A stretch of DNA of 64,000 nt, from contig JAFEVB010000010.1 in the NCBI GenBank assembly GCA_032629725.1, positions 62,001 through 126,000 of the forward strand. The letters run 5' to 3'. Shown piece after piece: positions 12,229-23,239 of the stretch. The stretch is from Gremmenia infestans. Taxonomy: Eukaryota > Ascomycota > Leotiomycetes > Helotiales > Hamatocanthoscyphaceae. Position numbers and translations under genes: made by a program. Each line of letters begins with the position of its first letter. The first letter of the stretch is position 1. Below the pieces are notes generated by a model, which saw only the letters and a list, made by a program, of their open reading frames with translations, did no database searches and was not told the DNA's origin.

Positions 12229-13110
12229 ATGGCGAACGAATCCATCAAGCAAGAAATGGTGAGCGAATCTATCAAAAATGGTGTGCTCATCGTGAACACT
12301 ATTCCCGTTCTCACTTCACTCCTCGAAGGCCTATCAAAGCTTCCTCTCAAGCCTCCCTCACTCTATGTCGACTTGGAAGGTGTCAATCTTGGACGTCTTG
12401 GCCCTGTCTCTATTCTTTCACTCTACGTCTTACCCCAGAAAGTCACCTACCTGATCGACATCCATACTCTCGGTCACAGCGCTTTCACGGCCCAGAATGA
12501 AAACGGAGACAGTCTCAAATTCATCCTCGAGCACGCAAAGATGCCGAAAGTCTTTTTTGATATCCGCAACGACTCCGCTGCTCTGTTCCACCAGCACCAG
12601 ATCAAGATCAACGGTGTCAAGGACATTCAGCTCATGGAACTGGCAACACGCACGGGTGGAAAGGAGTACCTTGCTGATTTGGAAGAGTGCATTGAGACCA
12701 CGGCACCCGCATCGGAGAATGAGAAAATTGAGTGGAGGTACCTCAAAGATCGCATTACTCGGCTTTACGAACCAGCGCATGGAGGAAGCTCGGAGGTCTT
12801 CAACGAGCGCCCCATGCGTTTGGAAGTTGCCCAATACTGTGCCCAGAATGTTGCACTGTTGCCAGCACTTTGGAGTGTGTACGAGCCCAGATTGAGGGGG
12901 TCGTCGGGATCCTTTTGGCGGTCACAATTGCACTCGGCTATCAAGGAGCGAATCCAGCAATCGCAGGCAATGAATTATGATGGCAACGACAAGGATAAGG
13001 CACGAGGACCTTGGGCGGACATCGAGCACAAACGTGAGTCGTGGAATGAGAATGTCCTGGATGCGGCAATGAACGGAGAAGTAATATATAGCGATACTGT
13101 TGATGTGTGA
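12229..13110 (+). CDS. 3'-5' exonuclease-domain protein (DEDDy type, Exd1/egalitarian-like), probably impaired
   Basis: This is an intronless 293-residue protein. Motif I is VDLEG (Asp and Glu, near residue 48-52). Motif II is FDIRNDSAALFHQH (Asp near 119). Motif III should read Tyr-x3-Asp but here is YCAQN, with Asn in place of the metal-binding Asp. After it, ALLPALWSVYEPRL matches the family's normal YLPALW ending. Proteins of this family act on RNA or DNA 3' ends in a two-metal mechanism, and the Asp-to-Asn change should weaken or abolish activity, leaving a possible nucleic-acid-binding or scaffold role, as in EXD1. The start ATG is in the context CACAATGGCG. The C-terminal 60 residues are hydrophilic and not recognised. 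Confidence 0.8.
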   Translation: MANESIKQEMVSESIKNGVLIVNTIPVLTSLLEGLSKLPLKPPSLYVDLEGVNLGRLGPVSILSLYVLPQKVTYLIDIHTLGHSAFTAQNENGDSLKFILEHAKMPKVFFDIRNDSAALFHQHQIKINGVKDIQLMELATRTGGKEYLADLEECIETTAPASENEKIEWRYLKDRITRLYEPAHGGSSEVFNERPMRLEVAQYCAQNVALLPALWSVYEPRLRGSSGSFWRSQLHSAIKERIQQSQAMNYDGNDKDKARGPWADIEHKRESWNENVLDAAMNGEVIYSDTVDV

Positions 13111-13626
13111 GTCGTGGATTGGTAGTGGGATGGGCTTCAACAGTTGTCATGGTTCGATATCGTATCACGATGATTGATGAGGAATCTGACTGAGTAGTTG
13201 TTGAATGATATTAATTATCGATAGCACTGTTCTTGTTTTCTCTGATGTGAAATTGAAGAGCGAGAAAGGTTTCTACAAATAGTGCCTCGTCGTGCGGCAT
13301 CCTGCGAAGCCTAAGGTCAAAGAAGAAAGCAAGAGAGAGCAACGTCGGAGGAGGTCTTATCGAGGCTCCCATGTTACTAGTAGACTAAGCAGTGGGATGC
13401 ACTAGCCCACACCTCACTACTTACCCCTGAGCCCCTGAATCTGAACGCGACTCTGATTTCACATGCAGGCTCGCTTCTGCTGTGACATCATGCCGAATGC
13501 TTAAATTCTAGCTGTCGAGATACCATGCCGCCCCGCCTTCTTTTAATTATACATCAACATCTGCATCCTTTACAATAAACAAATAGAGAAACGCTTGAGT
13601 ATATCCTCAATCGCATCAAAAATACA

Positions 13627-14577
13627 ATGGACCATCCAAGTATGTTTCCCACTCTTTCTTAATTGTTGCACTGAGGGGCAAATGTTGTAGCATCAACTTA
13701 GCCCGATTGAACGGCAACATCAAGAAGTAGATCCAACACTACGCTTTCTACGTCTACAAGTTGAAGTATGTCGTTGTATAGCAAAGAATATACAGCTAAT
13801 CTACTGCATCTGTAGAGAAACAAGTATCAAACGTCATCCACCTCTTGACAGAAGGATCACCAGCCGAACAAAAAGACGCCCTAGACACCTACTTCCTGCC
13901 TGATGCTTCATTCGTCCACCCGCTCTGCCGCGTCCCCAGCTTCTCGCATGTGTCGCTGCCGGTCCTGGGAGAGATAAACTCGAGATGGGTCATCTGGATG
14001 ATCTATCGCTGGTACAAGATCCTCTCTCCGCGGATAATCCTCAATGTCGAGTGTGATGGTATGATCCCAGCCCCCCAGACTTCACTGGTTCAAGACATAG
14101 TTAATTAATTATAATTACGCAACAGAATTCAACCAGAAATCTAAGATCTTGTTCGTCGAAATCCGCCAGATCTTCTCCCTCTTCTTCGTGCCGTTCTATA
14201 AATCCGATGTGCGCCTCACCACGAAACTCAGCCTCGTGCAGTCGACGGAAGATAACAAGTACTATATCAAGTCGCAGGAAGATTTGTATCAGTTGAATGA
14301 GGTGGTCAAGTTCTTTTGGCCGGGAGGCGCGACGGTTATATGGGTTTGGCAGATGCTTGCGACGTTCTTGTGTATTGTGGGGGCTCTGATGCTGGCACCT
14401 GTCACATGGATGTTTCAGCGACATTCAAACAAGGTGAATGGGGTAAGTAAGCATCGCTGAGATGATAGACGGTGTATCTTGTCGTGATCTCTGTATCTGG
14501 GTCTGTTGATGACTTGGCGTGTAATATATCAGCCGCAATATAATGGAGACTTTTCGCAATTCAGCGGCGATATGTAG
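13627..14577 (+). CDS. SigF-like NTF2-like domain protein with C-terminal membrane segment
   Basis: The exons are inferred as 13627-13639 (MDHP plus one base), 13816-14058, 14126-14442 and 14533-14577. The first intron (176 bases, GTATGT..TGTAG) is longer than usual and could hide a small exon. The joined N-terminus MDHPKKQVSNVIHLLTEG fits the family. The middle carries the hallmark SRWVIWMIYRWYKILSPRI and an NTF2-like alpha+beta region up to YYIKSQEDLYQLNEVVKFFWP. A transmembrane segment follows (about 22 residues around LATFLCIVGALMLAPVTW). The last intron (GTAAGT at 14443, ATATCAG ending 14532) replaces a readthrough end at 14460 with the short tail PQYNGDFSQFSGDM; this last step is less certain. 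Function in fungi is not established as far as I know. Confidence 0.75.
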
Positions 14578-14974
14578 CCGAGTCCTTTGTGTTAGACATG
14601 TTGCATATTTTCTCTTTCTGTTATTCCTACCATGTTCAAGCTCGTCATGGCAGCTCTAGAAGAAGCCTTCTAGAGGCAAGCACAGCTGTAGAGACTGTGA
14701 TCACCACGACAGGTGGCAGAAATGGCGGTTGGAAACGTACATGGTGCAACCAGTCCAGTTAAGGTACAGCAGGCACAAGCACAGCAAGAGTGAACCGAAG
14801 CAGCATGACTACCGAGACAATGGGCAAAGATCCCAGAATTGGTAAAGTTCACATACATTTGGTACAACAGGTAGAAACCTATAGCTAGCTAGCTACCCTC
14901 GCAATATTTATATTCCCATCCAACTCCGATAACCAACAGAATACAACACATGGCAGACATGAAAATATATCTCC
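14578..14974. other. Intergenic between convergent genes
   Basis: No gene is seen. This is the shared 3' region of the SigF-like gene and the polyQ gene. Confidence 0.4.
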
Positions 14975-15394
14975 CTACATCAACCCAATCGTAACATCAC
15001 CCTTAACCCTCGCATAAAGATCCACCTCGACCTCCAAATCCAACTCGATCTTGATCTTCAGCGCACTATCCGAGGCCGTAGATTTGGGTTCCGGGCGGCT
15101 CTTGATGCGGGATTCTCTGATGGCGCCTGTTCTGTATCCTTCGGCACGCTGGGGGGGTGCCACTTGTTGCTGTTGTTGCTGTTGTTGTTGTTGTTGTTGG
15201 GCTTGTAGTTGTTGGTTTTGTTGCTGTGCGGGTTGCAGGGCGGTGTTGGAGTTTGCTTCGCTGTCGGACTGGTCCATGTATTCTTCCTCTTCGGATTCTG
15301 CTTGTTTGGTTCTGGGGGTGGGGTGTTAGGATTGGGATTGGGTTCGAGGGGTATAAGGGAGGAAGGGAGGGGGGTGGGCATACGGTTTAGACAT
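14975..15394 (-). CDS. Small polyQ protein with conserved C-terminal beta-rich tail (115 aa)
   Basis: Two exons on the minus strand, 15394-15384 and 15311-14975, are separated by a 72-base intron (GTATGC..CCAG). The splice adds MSKPTKQAESEEEEY in front of the internal Met, which by itself could be mistaken for the start. After an acidic N-terminus come a Gln run (about 12 uninterrupted Gln, more with interruptions), a Pro/basic linker and a hydrophobic/acidic alternating end, LKIKIELDLEVEVDLYARV. That ending looks like beta strands, and I have the impression that it is conserved in other ascomycete proteins. Function is unknown. The Gln tract is encoded by mixed CAA/CAG codons and is likely length-variable. 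Confidence 0.7.
15162..15212 (-). repeat. CAA/CAG trinucleotide repeat encoding polyglutamine
   Basis: On the plus strand this reads as GTTGTTGCTG-type triplets. It encodes the Gln tract of the 115-residue protein on the minus strand. Codons are mixed, which usually slows expansion. Confidence 0.85.
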
Positions 15395-17396
15395 AATAGC
15401 GGATTCGTGAGTGGGAATTGGTTGGATATAAAGTGGGGTTGGGTCTAAGGGTACTGAGTGTAGATATATGTTGACAGATTGATGAGGACGAGTGATTGAT
15501 TTCAAAATCTGGATTATTGAGATCCTTTATGGATGGAAATTGGAAACCAAATACCGGTATATTCTATTCAGATGCAAAGTATGACGCGTTGCAGGGATGG
15601 AAAGAATCCCTGTGCTGATCCTTGTGGGGTGGAGAAGAGGAGTCAAAAGTTGGCACTCGCAGCTTTTTCACTGCCACTCTCGCATAAACAGGACAGGGAC
15701 CTGCAGTTTGTCGCCGCGTAAGATGACAACACAGCTCTCCCTTGTTCATCATTACACACTTTGTTGTGGGCACTGCAAGCGTTCATCGTCGATGGGAGAC
15801 GGAAGGATTCCTGGTTCATGATCATTCGAATATCTTGATTTCTTAAGGGATCGATCCGTATTTTCGTACCTGGTCTGGTGTACACATACAACATACGCCA
15901 ACTAAAGGCTCTTATAGATTTCTTTAACTCAGCTCACAGTTTATTACGCCTTTTAATTGAGCACTGGTATGTTTCTCTAAAGCCCGTCCCACCGCTCTCT
16001 ACTTGGAAATTTCAAGTTGTTCTACCCTGTTCAAATGCACGTAAGCCACTTCTGCTTCTTTGAGGTTCGGCCCGTAGCATCTCTGCGGTGGCTCTATAAC
16101 ACTCTAGGAACATGCGGCAGTACTTTTTACAGCGTGTTATCGTTTACATTCAACACAATTTCAAGTGCAAGGGCTAGGCATCTGGTACAATAAATTCCTT
16201 TGCATATTTAGCCTCGCACTCTAGTTTACTTCCCAAACCAACCCAGAACAGACTGCGAACTATAGACTATGGTAGCAAGTGAGAAATACCTTACAATATA
16301 GAACATTCTTATCGACTATACTTACCGAGTAATATCGCTACTGTATGTACCTCCGCGTTATATAGGTAAGATAATACACCCTCTATTACCTACTACTAGC
16401 CTAAAAATATATTTCTTCTCAGAGGCCTAGAAACGTTAACGTCCCCATCTCCCATAGCACATGCACAAACAAGTAAAACAGCACACCACTTCACGCCCAA
16501 CGTTATATAACTTACCTAGGTGTAGATACACACCACACCACACCCACCAACTAACCACAACCTCTTTCCCAAACAACCAAGTAAGTGTAGCGCAGTGGCT
16601 CGGAACTTGTCACGCATTGCATTCCCCTTTTACACCCCCCTTCAAATCATACATCTCCCTCCCGTACCACTACTTCCTTCCAATCCTTGATATCCATCCA
16701 TCCATGCACATCCCATCCCCTATCCCCCATCCATATTCCCCATTCCCCATTCCTTCTCTTTTCTCCTTTCTACGTATCGTCAAAGGCAGCAAGGGTACTA
16801 TTATATGAATAAGCTATGTGGATGTGACGGACGCATGATCTAATCAGGCTAGATGCGAGCTTGAAGGGTGGGCATGTTGCTGAGATTTATGTGTATCATG
16901 GTACGGTGTAGTGAATAGGGGAGGAGGAGCTGTTAAGTGTGTGATGGATGGCATGGCTAAGGGGTTGATGGGAAGAGGGGAGGGGTGTGGTGGGCGAGGC
17001 GAGAGGGATAGGGATAGGGATATGTGGAGAGGGAGGGATGGGTGAATCAACTTAGTGAGTGATGTTGTGCACGTGTAGGAGCTATATTTAAGTGCAGTGC
17101 TCCTGGGTTTATTCATCAGTCATGTGAATATGTCAAGTGCTTGAGGACGGCCTTGAGTGAACAGAGAAACCAAACCAAGGAGTCACTTGCCCAAAACGAG
17201 GCCATCAAATTTCGAAATACGAGTACCATTTTCATTGCGCATCAATCGTTCCTAAGATAGGTATCTAGGCTAAGAACAAAAAGAGAATCCCAACCAAGCC
17301 ATGCTGATACATCAAGGAAATTGTGTCTTTGCTATTCAATTGCGCATCATCAAAAAAAGTATGATGCCAGAGCTCTTATCACACCGCAAAAGGAAA
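15395..17396. other. Intergenic (2 kb), no gene seen
   Basis: No supported gene. 16440-16780 is C/T- and CA-rich, and 16850-17120 is purine-rich on the plus strand. Both look like low-complexity or UTR sequence rather than coding. A pol III A-box-like string (TAGCGCAGTGGCT near 16589) has no matching B box downstream. Confidence 0.45.
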
Positions 17397-18811
17397 TCAA
17401 ACAAGGCCGTCGTAAAGAGACAGCGCGGATACAATGGTCTCATCTCTCTTGCTGCCTTCCTTGAACTCTTCCATATCTAAGCTGCCGTTCTCATCTTTAT
17501 CCATCATGCGGAAGATTTTCCGGACACGCTTTTCCGGTGTGTCTTCATCGGCCGGGAGTTTGACCATGGATCCGACCTATGCATGTTAGTATTGATTCGA
17601 ATGTTTGGCTGAAGATTGGAGCCAAAAATTGACGCTAGCTCTCCCATTAATCCTAAACTCACCATCTTGTAGATAGCCTCAACAATTGCAAGCATCTCAT
17701 CGTAGCTGATCTTGCCATCCCCATCAATATCATATAATTGGAATGCCCAATCAAGCTTATCTTCCATCTTGCCCCTGCTTGTCACGCTGAGAGCGCAGAT
17801 GAATTCTTTAAAATCGATCGAGCCGGATTTATCGCTATCAAAGACATTGAAGACGTAGTCGGCAAAAGAGGAAGGATCTCCGAATGGAAAGAATTGCCTG
17901 TAGATCTTTTGGAATTCTTCTTTGGTGAGCATGCCTGATGGACAGTCCTTCAAGAAGCCTGAAAGGAGAGGTTAGCGAGAGATCTTCAGGGGTACAGATA
18001 GACACGTGCCTTTGTACCATTGCTGCAATTCCTTCTTGTCGAAGTGGGTAGATCGCTGAAGTTCGCTCAATTGCTCTTGGGAGAGCTTGCTCTGTCTGTA
18101 TTTCTGGTCAGCAGGTGGTCAGCAAGTTAATGTGCAAAGACATGGGCAAGGCTTCCGAATCGAGGGCTTCGTGGAGCAGAGGCTAAGTTCAACTGTTCTC
18201 CAGCAGAGTTCCGCTTGATCAATGGCTCGTACAATTGCGATGGGAGCTTCAAATGCATTGGGACATGCATCTGGCTATCAATGCTCTTATAACACCCCTC
18301 ACAAACTTGAGGCTCCGGAAGAGATCGTTTGGAGATGGCCGCATTTCGCAGAGAGCGCAAAGTTGACCATACTACCAAGGCCATTTGCTGATCTCGGGTT
18401 ATGAAGAGCCCAGCAGAGGAGCAGGCAGAGGGGCTTTGTTGACGAAGGTTTTGACCATTGAATTTGCGCTGGCAGAAACCAAACCAAACCAACCCTCAAC
18501 CGATAGAAAGTCCCCAAGCTTGCTGTGTTCCTGCCCTCTTCTCTCCAACGCAGCGATATCCGAGAGGCGGAAAGCTCCGGCTTTAGGACACATGCTGAAC
18601 TCCTCCAAGACGGTCTCGATGGCCGTGCATGCAATTGCAAATGGGATTCGGTTGGTGCAGAGGAGTGATCCTCGATCCAGCTCCTGGACATTCGAGTCTC
18701 GAGGCGATGTCGGGTTCATGGGCAGGGTAAACGTTCCAATCCGGTGTTCGCCGCCTCGTCGCCAGCCTTGCGCCACTCAAGATGTGAAATAATGACTTAC
18801 GATTTTCCCAT
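17397..18811 (-). CDS. ncs1: Neuronal calcium sensor 1 (frequenin) homologue
   Basis: Four exons on the minus strand: 18811-18801, 18095-18010, 17958-17663 and 17576-17397. They give exactly 190 residues, the canonical NCS-1 length. The N-terminus MGKSQSKL is an N-myristoylation signal. EF-hand 1 is degenerate (CPSG), while EF2 (DSDKSGSIDFKE), EF3 (DIDGDGKISYDE) and EF4 (DKDENGSLDMEE) keep their calcium ligands. The C-terminus is the conserved IVSALSLYDGLV. NCS-1 proteins bind and activate phosphatidylinositol 4-kinase (yeast Frq1-Pik1) at Golgi or plasma membranes. Two oddities: intron 1 is about 705 bases, far longer than others here, and intron 2 (18009-17959) begins with GC (AAAG then GCACGT), needed to make WYKGFLKDCPSG. 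Intron 3 (17662-17577) is GTGAGT..ATAG. Confidence 0.95.
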
Positions 18812-20249
18812 CTTTGCGGAATAAGTCTCCTCGAATCTTCCGCAGCAGTATCAAAGTATTCTATGCGACGTCGGTGCGATCGGGTTCTGAGGAGAGGACG
18901 GAGGACGCGAGAGCCTGATATGTATCTATCTGGTTGAGAAGATGACAGTCAGAGCTAATTCATCGCAGTAAGCGGGGAAGAGCGCGAATTCATACCAGTA
19001 TGTTTTTCCTGGTTCGAATTGTCGTCGTCGCGCACACGGTATGGGTTGAGGGGTATAGGTAGAGGGTCTCGGAGCTGATTGTCGTGGCTCTTGTAGCCAA
19101 CAGCTGCTCGTGGAGAGTGAATGGATGGCAGGGCAGGGCAGGTTACGTCAGGGCTTTGGGTGCTGTGCTGTGTCGTGTGAATGCCGAAAAGTCGCTGGTC
19201 CTGTGGCTAGAAGCTAGAAGGCCGCGCTGCGTGGGAAGGGAGGGAGAGGCAAGGGAAGGGAAAGTAAGGTAAGGTAAGGTAAGTCTTTAGGTTTGTCAGG
19301 GTGGAGTGGTAGGGTAGGCGGGTAGGTGTAGGTATTGGTGATGCGACTTAGGCGATTCAATGCGGGCAGAGCCAGAGGCAGAGGAAGTGAAGTGAGGGGA
19401 GGAGGGGAGGGGCAGCCAGTTTTTGTTGGTCACCGTACCGTCTCGAGGGGCCACCAGGGCAGCAGGGCTATGCTATTTTTATATTAATCTACTGTAGTAA
19501 AGTCTGGGCGCGGCGCTTATTAAAAGACTTCCTTTTCTATACTGTAGTACATCATTCATTCATGCTTATTGTTGTTTAAGAAAAATTGTAGATTTATTCA
19601 TAACCAATCCTTTCCATCTTGCTGATCTCTGCAGCCAGCTTCTACAAGTAGTTTAAACGCGCCTGCTGTTTCAGATGTGGCACAGTTCCTCTGGTACGAC
19701 TTTCCATCACGTGCCGTCTTCCCATTTTCTTCTGCCGATTGACAGGTGTGACAAGCCAAGCTGTCGTGGAGAGACTTGCTTTGGTTAATAGTTTTGTGTG
19801 GTGACACCATACGAAACCGTGATAAATCTAGTGAGAGTTTCATTCCAAAAGCCCGAACCTAGCCTGTGTCGGAGAGCTCCATGTAGACGCGGCGCGCGCC
19901 TTGTCGAGTAATTAGTGGGGTAGAAGTTCCCCGCCCGAAGATACCGGATGAGGATCTGGTAAACTGTAACTTAAATATAGTAGCCTCTTATTATTCTTTA
20001 AAAGCAGAGAAGAATCACGATATAGGTACCTCCATAGACCTTGGGAAAGTCATCAAATGGGACTATAAATATACAATTTTATTGTGATAACCAGACAAAG
20101 TAATATCCTCCATGTGCAACATATATAGGTGGAAGTCACCCACTCTACCTCATGCCCATGAGCAATGTGAGCCTCATCAGGGAACCCGTGAAACATACAA
20201 CTTCGACGAACACCCTTTGCAATGCGCACCCTCACGCTTACTCACTGTA
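18812..20249. other. Intergenic; promoter side of the NCS-1 gene
   Basis: No gene is supported. There is a short GGTAA tandem repeat at about 19264-19282 and purine-rich sequence at 19370-19420. This is likely the promoter and 5' UTR of NCS-1 followed by the 3' flank of the hemerythrin gene. Confidence 0.45.
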
Positions 20250-21149
20250 TCATACAAATTCCAACTCCTTCGGCATGCCATATGAATCACACGATGAAAA
20301 CCTACAGACGGTCTTCCGCTTAGGGATATACACCCACCGAAAGATCACACCAACAAACCATGGCCATGGTGGCCAAGCGGTCACATGAATTGGGGCTTCG
20401 AAAGAATAGTCAATGTTCGTAACAAACATTGGGATCCCAAGATCCTTCAGAATAGTCAGTCAGTAACCAGACTTCTCAAAATCAACCTGTGCAATGTAAA
20501 CTTACCGTGTCGCCATGCTTGACAGCATGGTCACTAACTCTTTTGCCCCACGCCACCCAGTCAATCTTGTCACCAAATTCTTCCAGCGCTTCCAAGCTCT
20601 CGACCTCCTCTTTCAGATGCTGCGCCAAGATAGGGCCGAAGTTATCAATAATCTTCCGGATATTCGCGCCATCGTACGTCTCTTTGCCTGCTTTCAGAGC
20701 AGTAGCATAATCCTCTAATTCTTTCAGGCCTGGATGGAAAGCATGGTGTTGTTCGATATTCTTCCCCATGTAATCCTTGATACCAATGTACTCCTCAAGC
20801 CAGGGGAAGAACAGTGTCTCTTCGGAGTGGTGGTGTCCTTCGAGAATGACACACCATGCATGGATGAATGTAGTGAAGTCGGCGATGTCTTTGTTCAGTT
20901 CAACATTAGGTGCTTGTAGGTAGATGCAGTTCAGATGACGAATAAAGACGTTATGGACTAAACACATCTCTGTTCCGGCATTGATCGCACCGTGGGCTTT
21001 TGAGGGGGTCAGTGATCTGAAAGGTGTGAGCTTTTCTTCGGACCAAGTGAGATCGGGGTACTCACACCATGTTTCTTTCTTGGTGTCTCGATCAACGCGA
21101 AAGGACTATCTGCCCATTGCTTGGTGATCTTGGCAGGCTTTTGACGCAT
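20250..21149 (-). CDS. Hemerythrin HHE cation-binding domain protein (255 aa)
   Basis: Three exons on the minus strand: 21149-21068, 20996-20506 and 20444-20250. The introns are 21067-20997 (GTGTGA..AAAG) and 20505-20445 (GTAAGT..GAAG). Metal-ligand residues of the four-helix HHE fold are visible: the His in HGAINAGTEMCLVHN, then HHHSEETLFFPWLEEY, EQHHAFHPGL and HLKEEVESL. The C-terminal exon (PMFVTNIDYSFE then a Trp/Pro-rich segment and CRFSSCDSYGMPKELEFV) matches the tail of fungal members and would be missed if translation ran past the second donor to the stop at 20482. The domain binds a di-iron centre and oxygen or related ligands; the fungal role is unsettled. The gene is divergent from MED4, with about 1 kb between the starts. 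Confidence 0.88.
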
Positions 21150-22174
21150 TTTATAGGACTAGATGTTCAAAGGGGAATATGGATGTAAAAGAGGAGGCTG
21201 GAAATACAAAGCAGAACAACGAAAGAGAATGAAGTTAGGACAAGAAGCAGGAGGAGATTGAGTTTTGGAAGATTGAGGTCCTTGCCTTTTATTTAAGTCT
21301 GACACTCCCAACTACGTGAATAGAGGGGTGGGACACGTCGCAGCGAACCCTTATAAGTGTAAAAGCTGGGGTTTTAAGGATTTCTGGTCCGTGAGTACTC
21401 AAAGATGTCTATCCATATGGTAAACCGTAATTAGCAACCACTAAATGAGAAATGATTTGCGTGTAGGGGTTCAATTTGAGGTGTCTACCCCCTTTACATT
21501 AAATAGAGAACCCGCATATATGACTGACTATTTACCCTGGTGTAAAGCCCTAGAACCATAAGAAATAATCAGATCCCAAATCCACGTTCCTTGAGTGGCG
21601 GAGAGTGTAGAAACTATGGAGTCATATGCGTCTTAGCTACAGACTTTTGAAAAAGATAGCGCGTATTCTGGTGGGGGCTGAACTTGGCTTGGATATAATT
21701 AGCCCAATCAACCCAAGCATTGATGAACTAGTAAGACGAAAATATGCTAAATAGGACCAATAATTGCCACTACTGGCAAATGTGTATCTAAGCTTTATAA
21801 TGCACGAAAGTCCGTACATTCGAACCAAAGGTTCGTCCGTTTGTGCTCCGCGGGCGGCACATAGCGGCGGCCCGGGATTTTGACAACCCTCAGCCGCACT
21901 GCGCTATAGACAGAAGTAGAAGAAATACGGATACAGTTTACGTGAGAAGTTCACCGCTGTGATGAGTGACACATTTGTAGTCGGATCTGGCGTGATGCCT
22001 CTTTGGGGATGAAAACTGTAACTTGAACAGAACGCGAAAACAAGGTTTATATTAAGGGGTCTGGTCACATGACAGAACGCGCTAAGCCTTACCAGCCCAG
22101 CCCATACCCGGTAGCTGTCGCGAGTCAATTCTTTGTTTGTCTAACTTCATACATTTTCACAGGAATAGTACACC
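21150..22174. promoter_or_regulatory. Divergent intergenic region between HHE gene and MED4
   Basis: About 1 kb separates two divergent starts. No gene is supported. TATTTAAGTC (near 21291) lies about 145 bases upstream of the HHE start on its strand. Nothing more specific is visible. Confidence 0.4.
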
Positions 22175-23239
22175 ATGGATGAAATAATCGACCGCCGATT
22201 TGAGCGTGTAGAGAAGGCATTGGCAACATTAATAACCTCAATATCAACCTACAATCCCGCACCAGCCCTCGCAAACGACCTAGTAACCGCAGACGCAGAG
22301 CTCACTCAAGGACTAGAACAACGCAAGTTCTCCCTTCCCTGCCATCTCCTTCCCACAGCGCTCAGGACTCAGCACTCAGCCTTCAGCACTCAGCACCCTA
22401 TACCCACTAACTCCCTCGCAGTATCAACCCACCAATCCAACCACGCCAAGATCCTCTCCCTAAAAGCCACATCCCAAGACCTCGACACGCAGATCAAAGA
22501 AACGCTCACCCTCCTAACCACCACACGCAGCGCCCTCCTCTCCACGCCCTCAACCAGCTTCCCGCCCTCGACCTCCACAAACGCAGTCTCGTACTCGGAG
22601 TTGCTGTCTTACGCACGGCGGATCAGCAAATTCACACTCCCGACTTCGTACCGCGAGGGCGAGAGCGTGAGCGCGAGCACGCAGCAATCCGCTAGCGAGG
22701 AAGAAACCGGTGCGAATACGCCGAGGGAGACCAAGTCTGGGACACAGACAAATGGGACTGCGACGCCTGTAAATGGTGCGGAGAGGGAGAGGGAGAGGGA
22801 TATGCAGATGGATGTCGATAGCGGGACACCAATTGGAATTGGAGGTGCAGCGCCGCAGGTTTCTCAAACCACAAATGCCAGTAACAACACAGCTCTACCG
22901 ACCGAGTATTCACGCTGGTTGAACCCGCCGCCCGACATGTTTGTGCCGTGGCCGAATGAAGAGACGATTCGAAGGGGCGCGCTGGCTAGTATACAGATCC
23001 TGGTTGATACGGGTGTTGACCCGGCTACGTTTGATCCTGCGAAGAGTGCGGAGTTGGAGGTTGAGCGGAAGAGGATTCAGGAGGAGGAGGATAGGGCGAG
23101 GGAAGAGGGCGAGGAGAGGAGGAGGCAGGTGGAGAGGAGGATGAGTAGTGTTGGGGGTGTGGAAGTGAGAGTGCATGCGCAGGAGAAGGCGAAGGCGTTT
23201 CAGTTGGAGACGTTTGATGATGATGATGAGGATGATTGA
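22175..23239 (+). CDS. med4: Mediator complex subunit 4
   Basis: Exons 22175-22322 and 22422-23239 give 321 residues. The family is recognised from the N-terminal coiled region (MDEIIDRRFERVEKALATL), the junction EQLSTHQSNHAKILSLK, the helix around SYSELLSYARRISKFTLP, and the late motif WPNEETIRRGALASIQILV. MED4 sits in the Mediator middle module and bridges activators to RNA polymerase II. The intron (22323-22421) has a GC donor (GCAAGT) and ends in TCGCAG. It is 99 bases long without an in-frame stop, so the unspliced reading gives a 354-residue version with 33 extra residues (Leu/Pro/His/Gln/Thr/Ser-rich) that break the conserved helix. The C-terminus is very acidic (DDDDEDD), preceded by an Arg/Glu-rich helix. 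Confidence 0.92.
   Translation: MDEIIDRRFERVEKALATLITSISTYNPAPALANDLVTADAELTQGLEQRKFSLPCHLLPTALRTQHSAFSTQHPIPTNSLAVSTHQSNHAKILSLKATSQDLDTQIKETLTLLTTTRSALLSTPSTSFPPSTSTNAVSYSELLSYARRISKFTLPTSYREGESVSASTQQSASEEETGANTPRETKSGTQTNGTATPVNGAERERERDMQMDVDSGTPIGIGGAAPQVSQTTNASNNTALPTEYSRWLNPPPDMFVPWPNEETIRRGALASIQILVDTGVDPATFDPAKSAELEVERKRIQEEEDRAREEGEERRRQVERRMSSVGGVEVRVHAQEKAKAFQLETFDDDDEDD

Noticed and set aside
15162..15212. CRISPR-like or satellite repeat
   Set aside because: The triplet periodicity is explained by a Gln codon run within a coding frame.
16585..16660. Pol III A-box-like string suggesting a tRNA gene
   Set aside because: No B box or paired acceptor stem downstream.
18127..18792. 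Open frames of 120-135 codons on both strands inside NCS-1 intron 1
   Set aside because: They overlap each other, match no family and are explained by GC-rich intron sequence; kept only as a question about the long intron.
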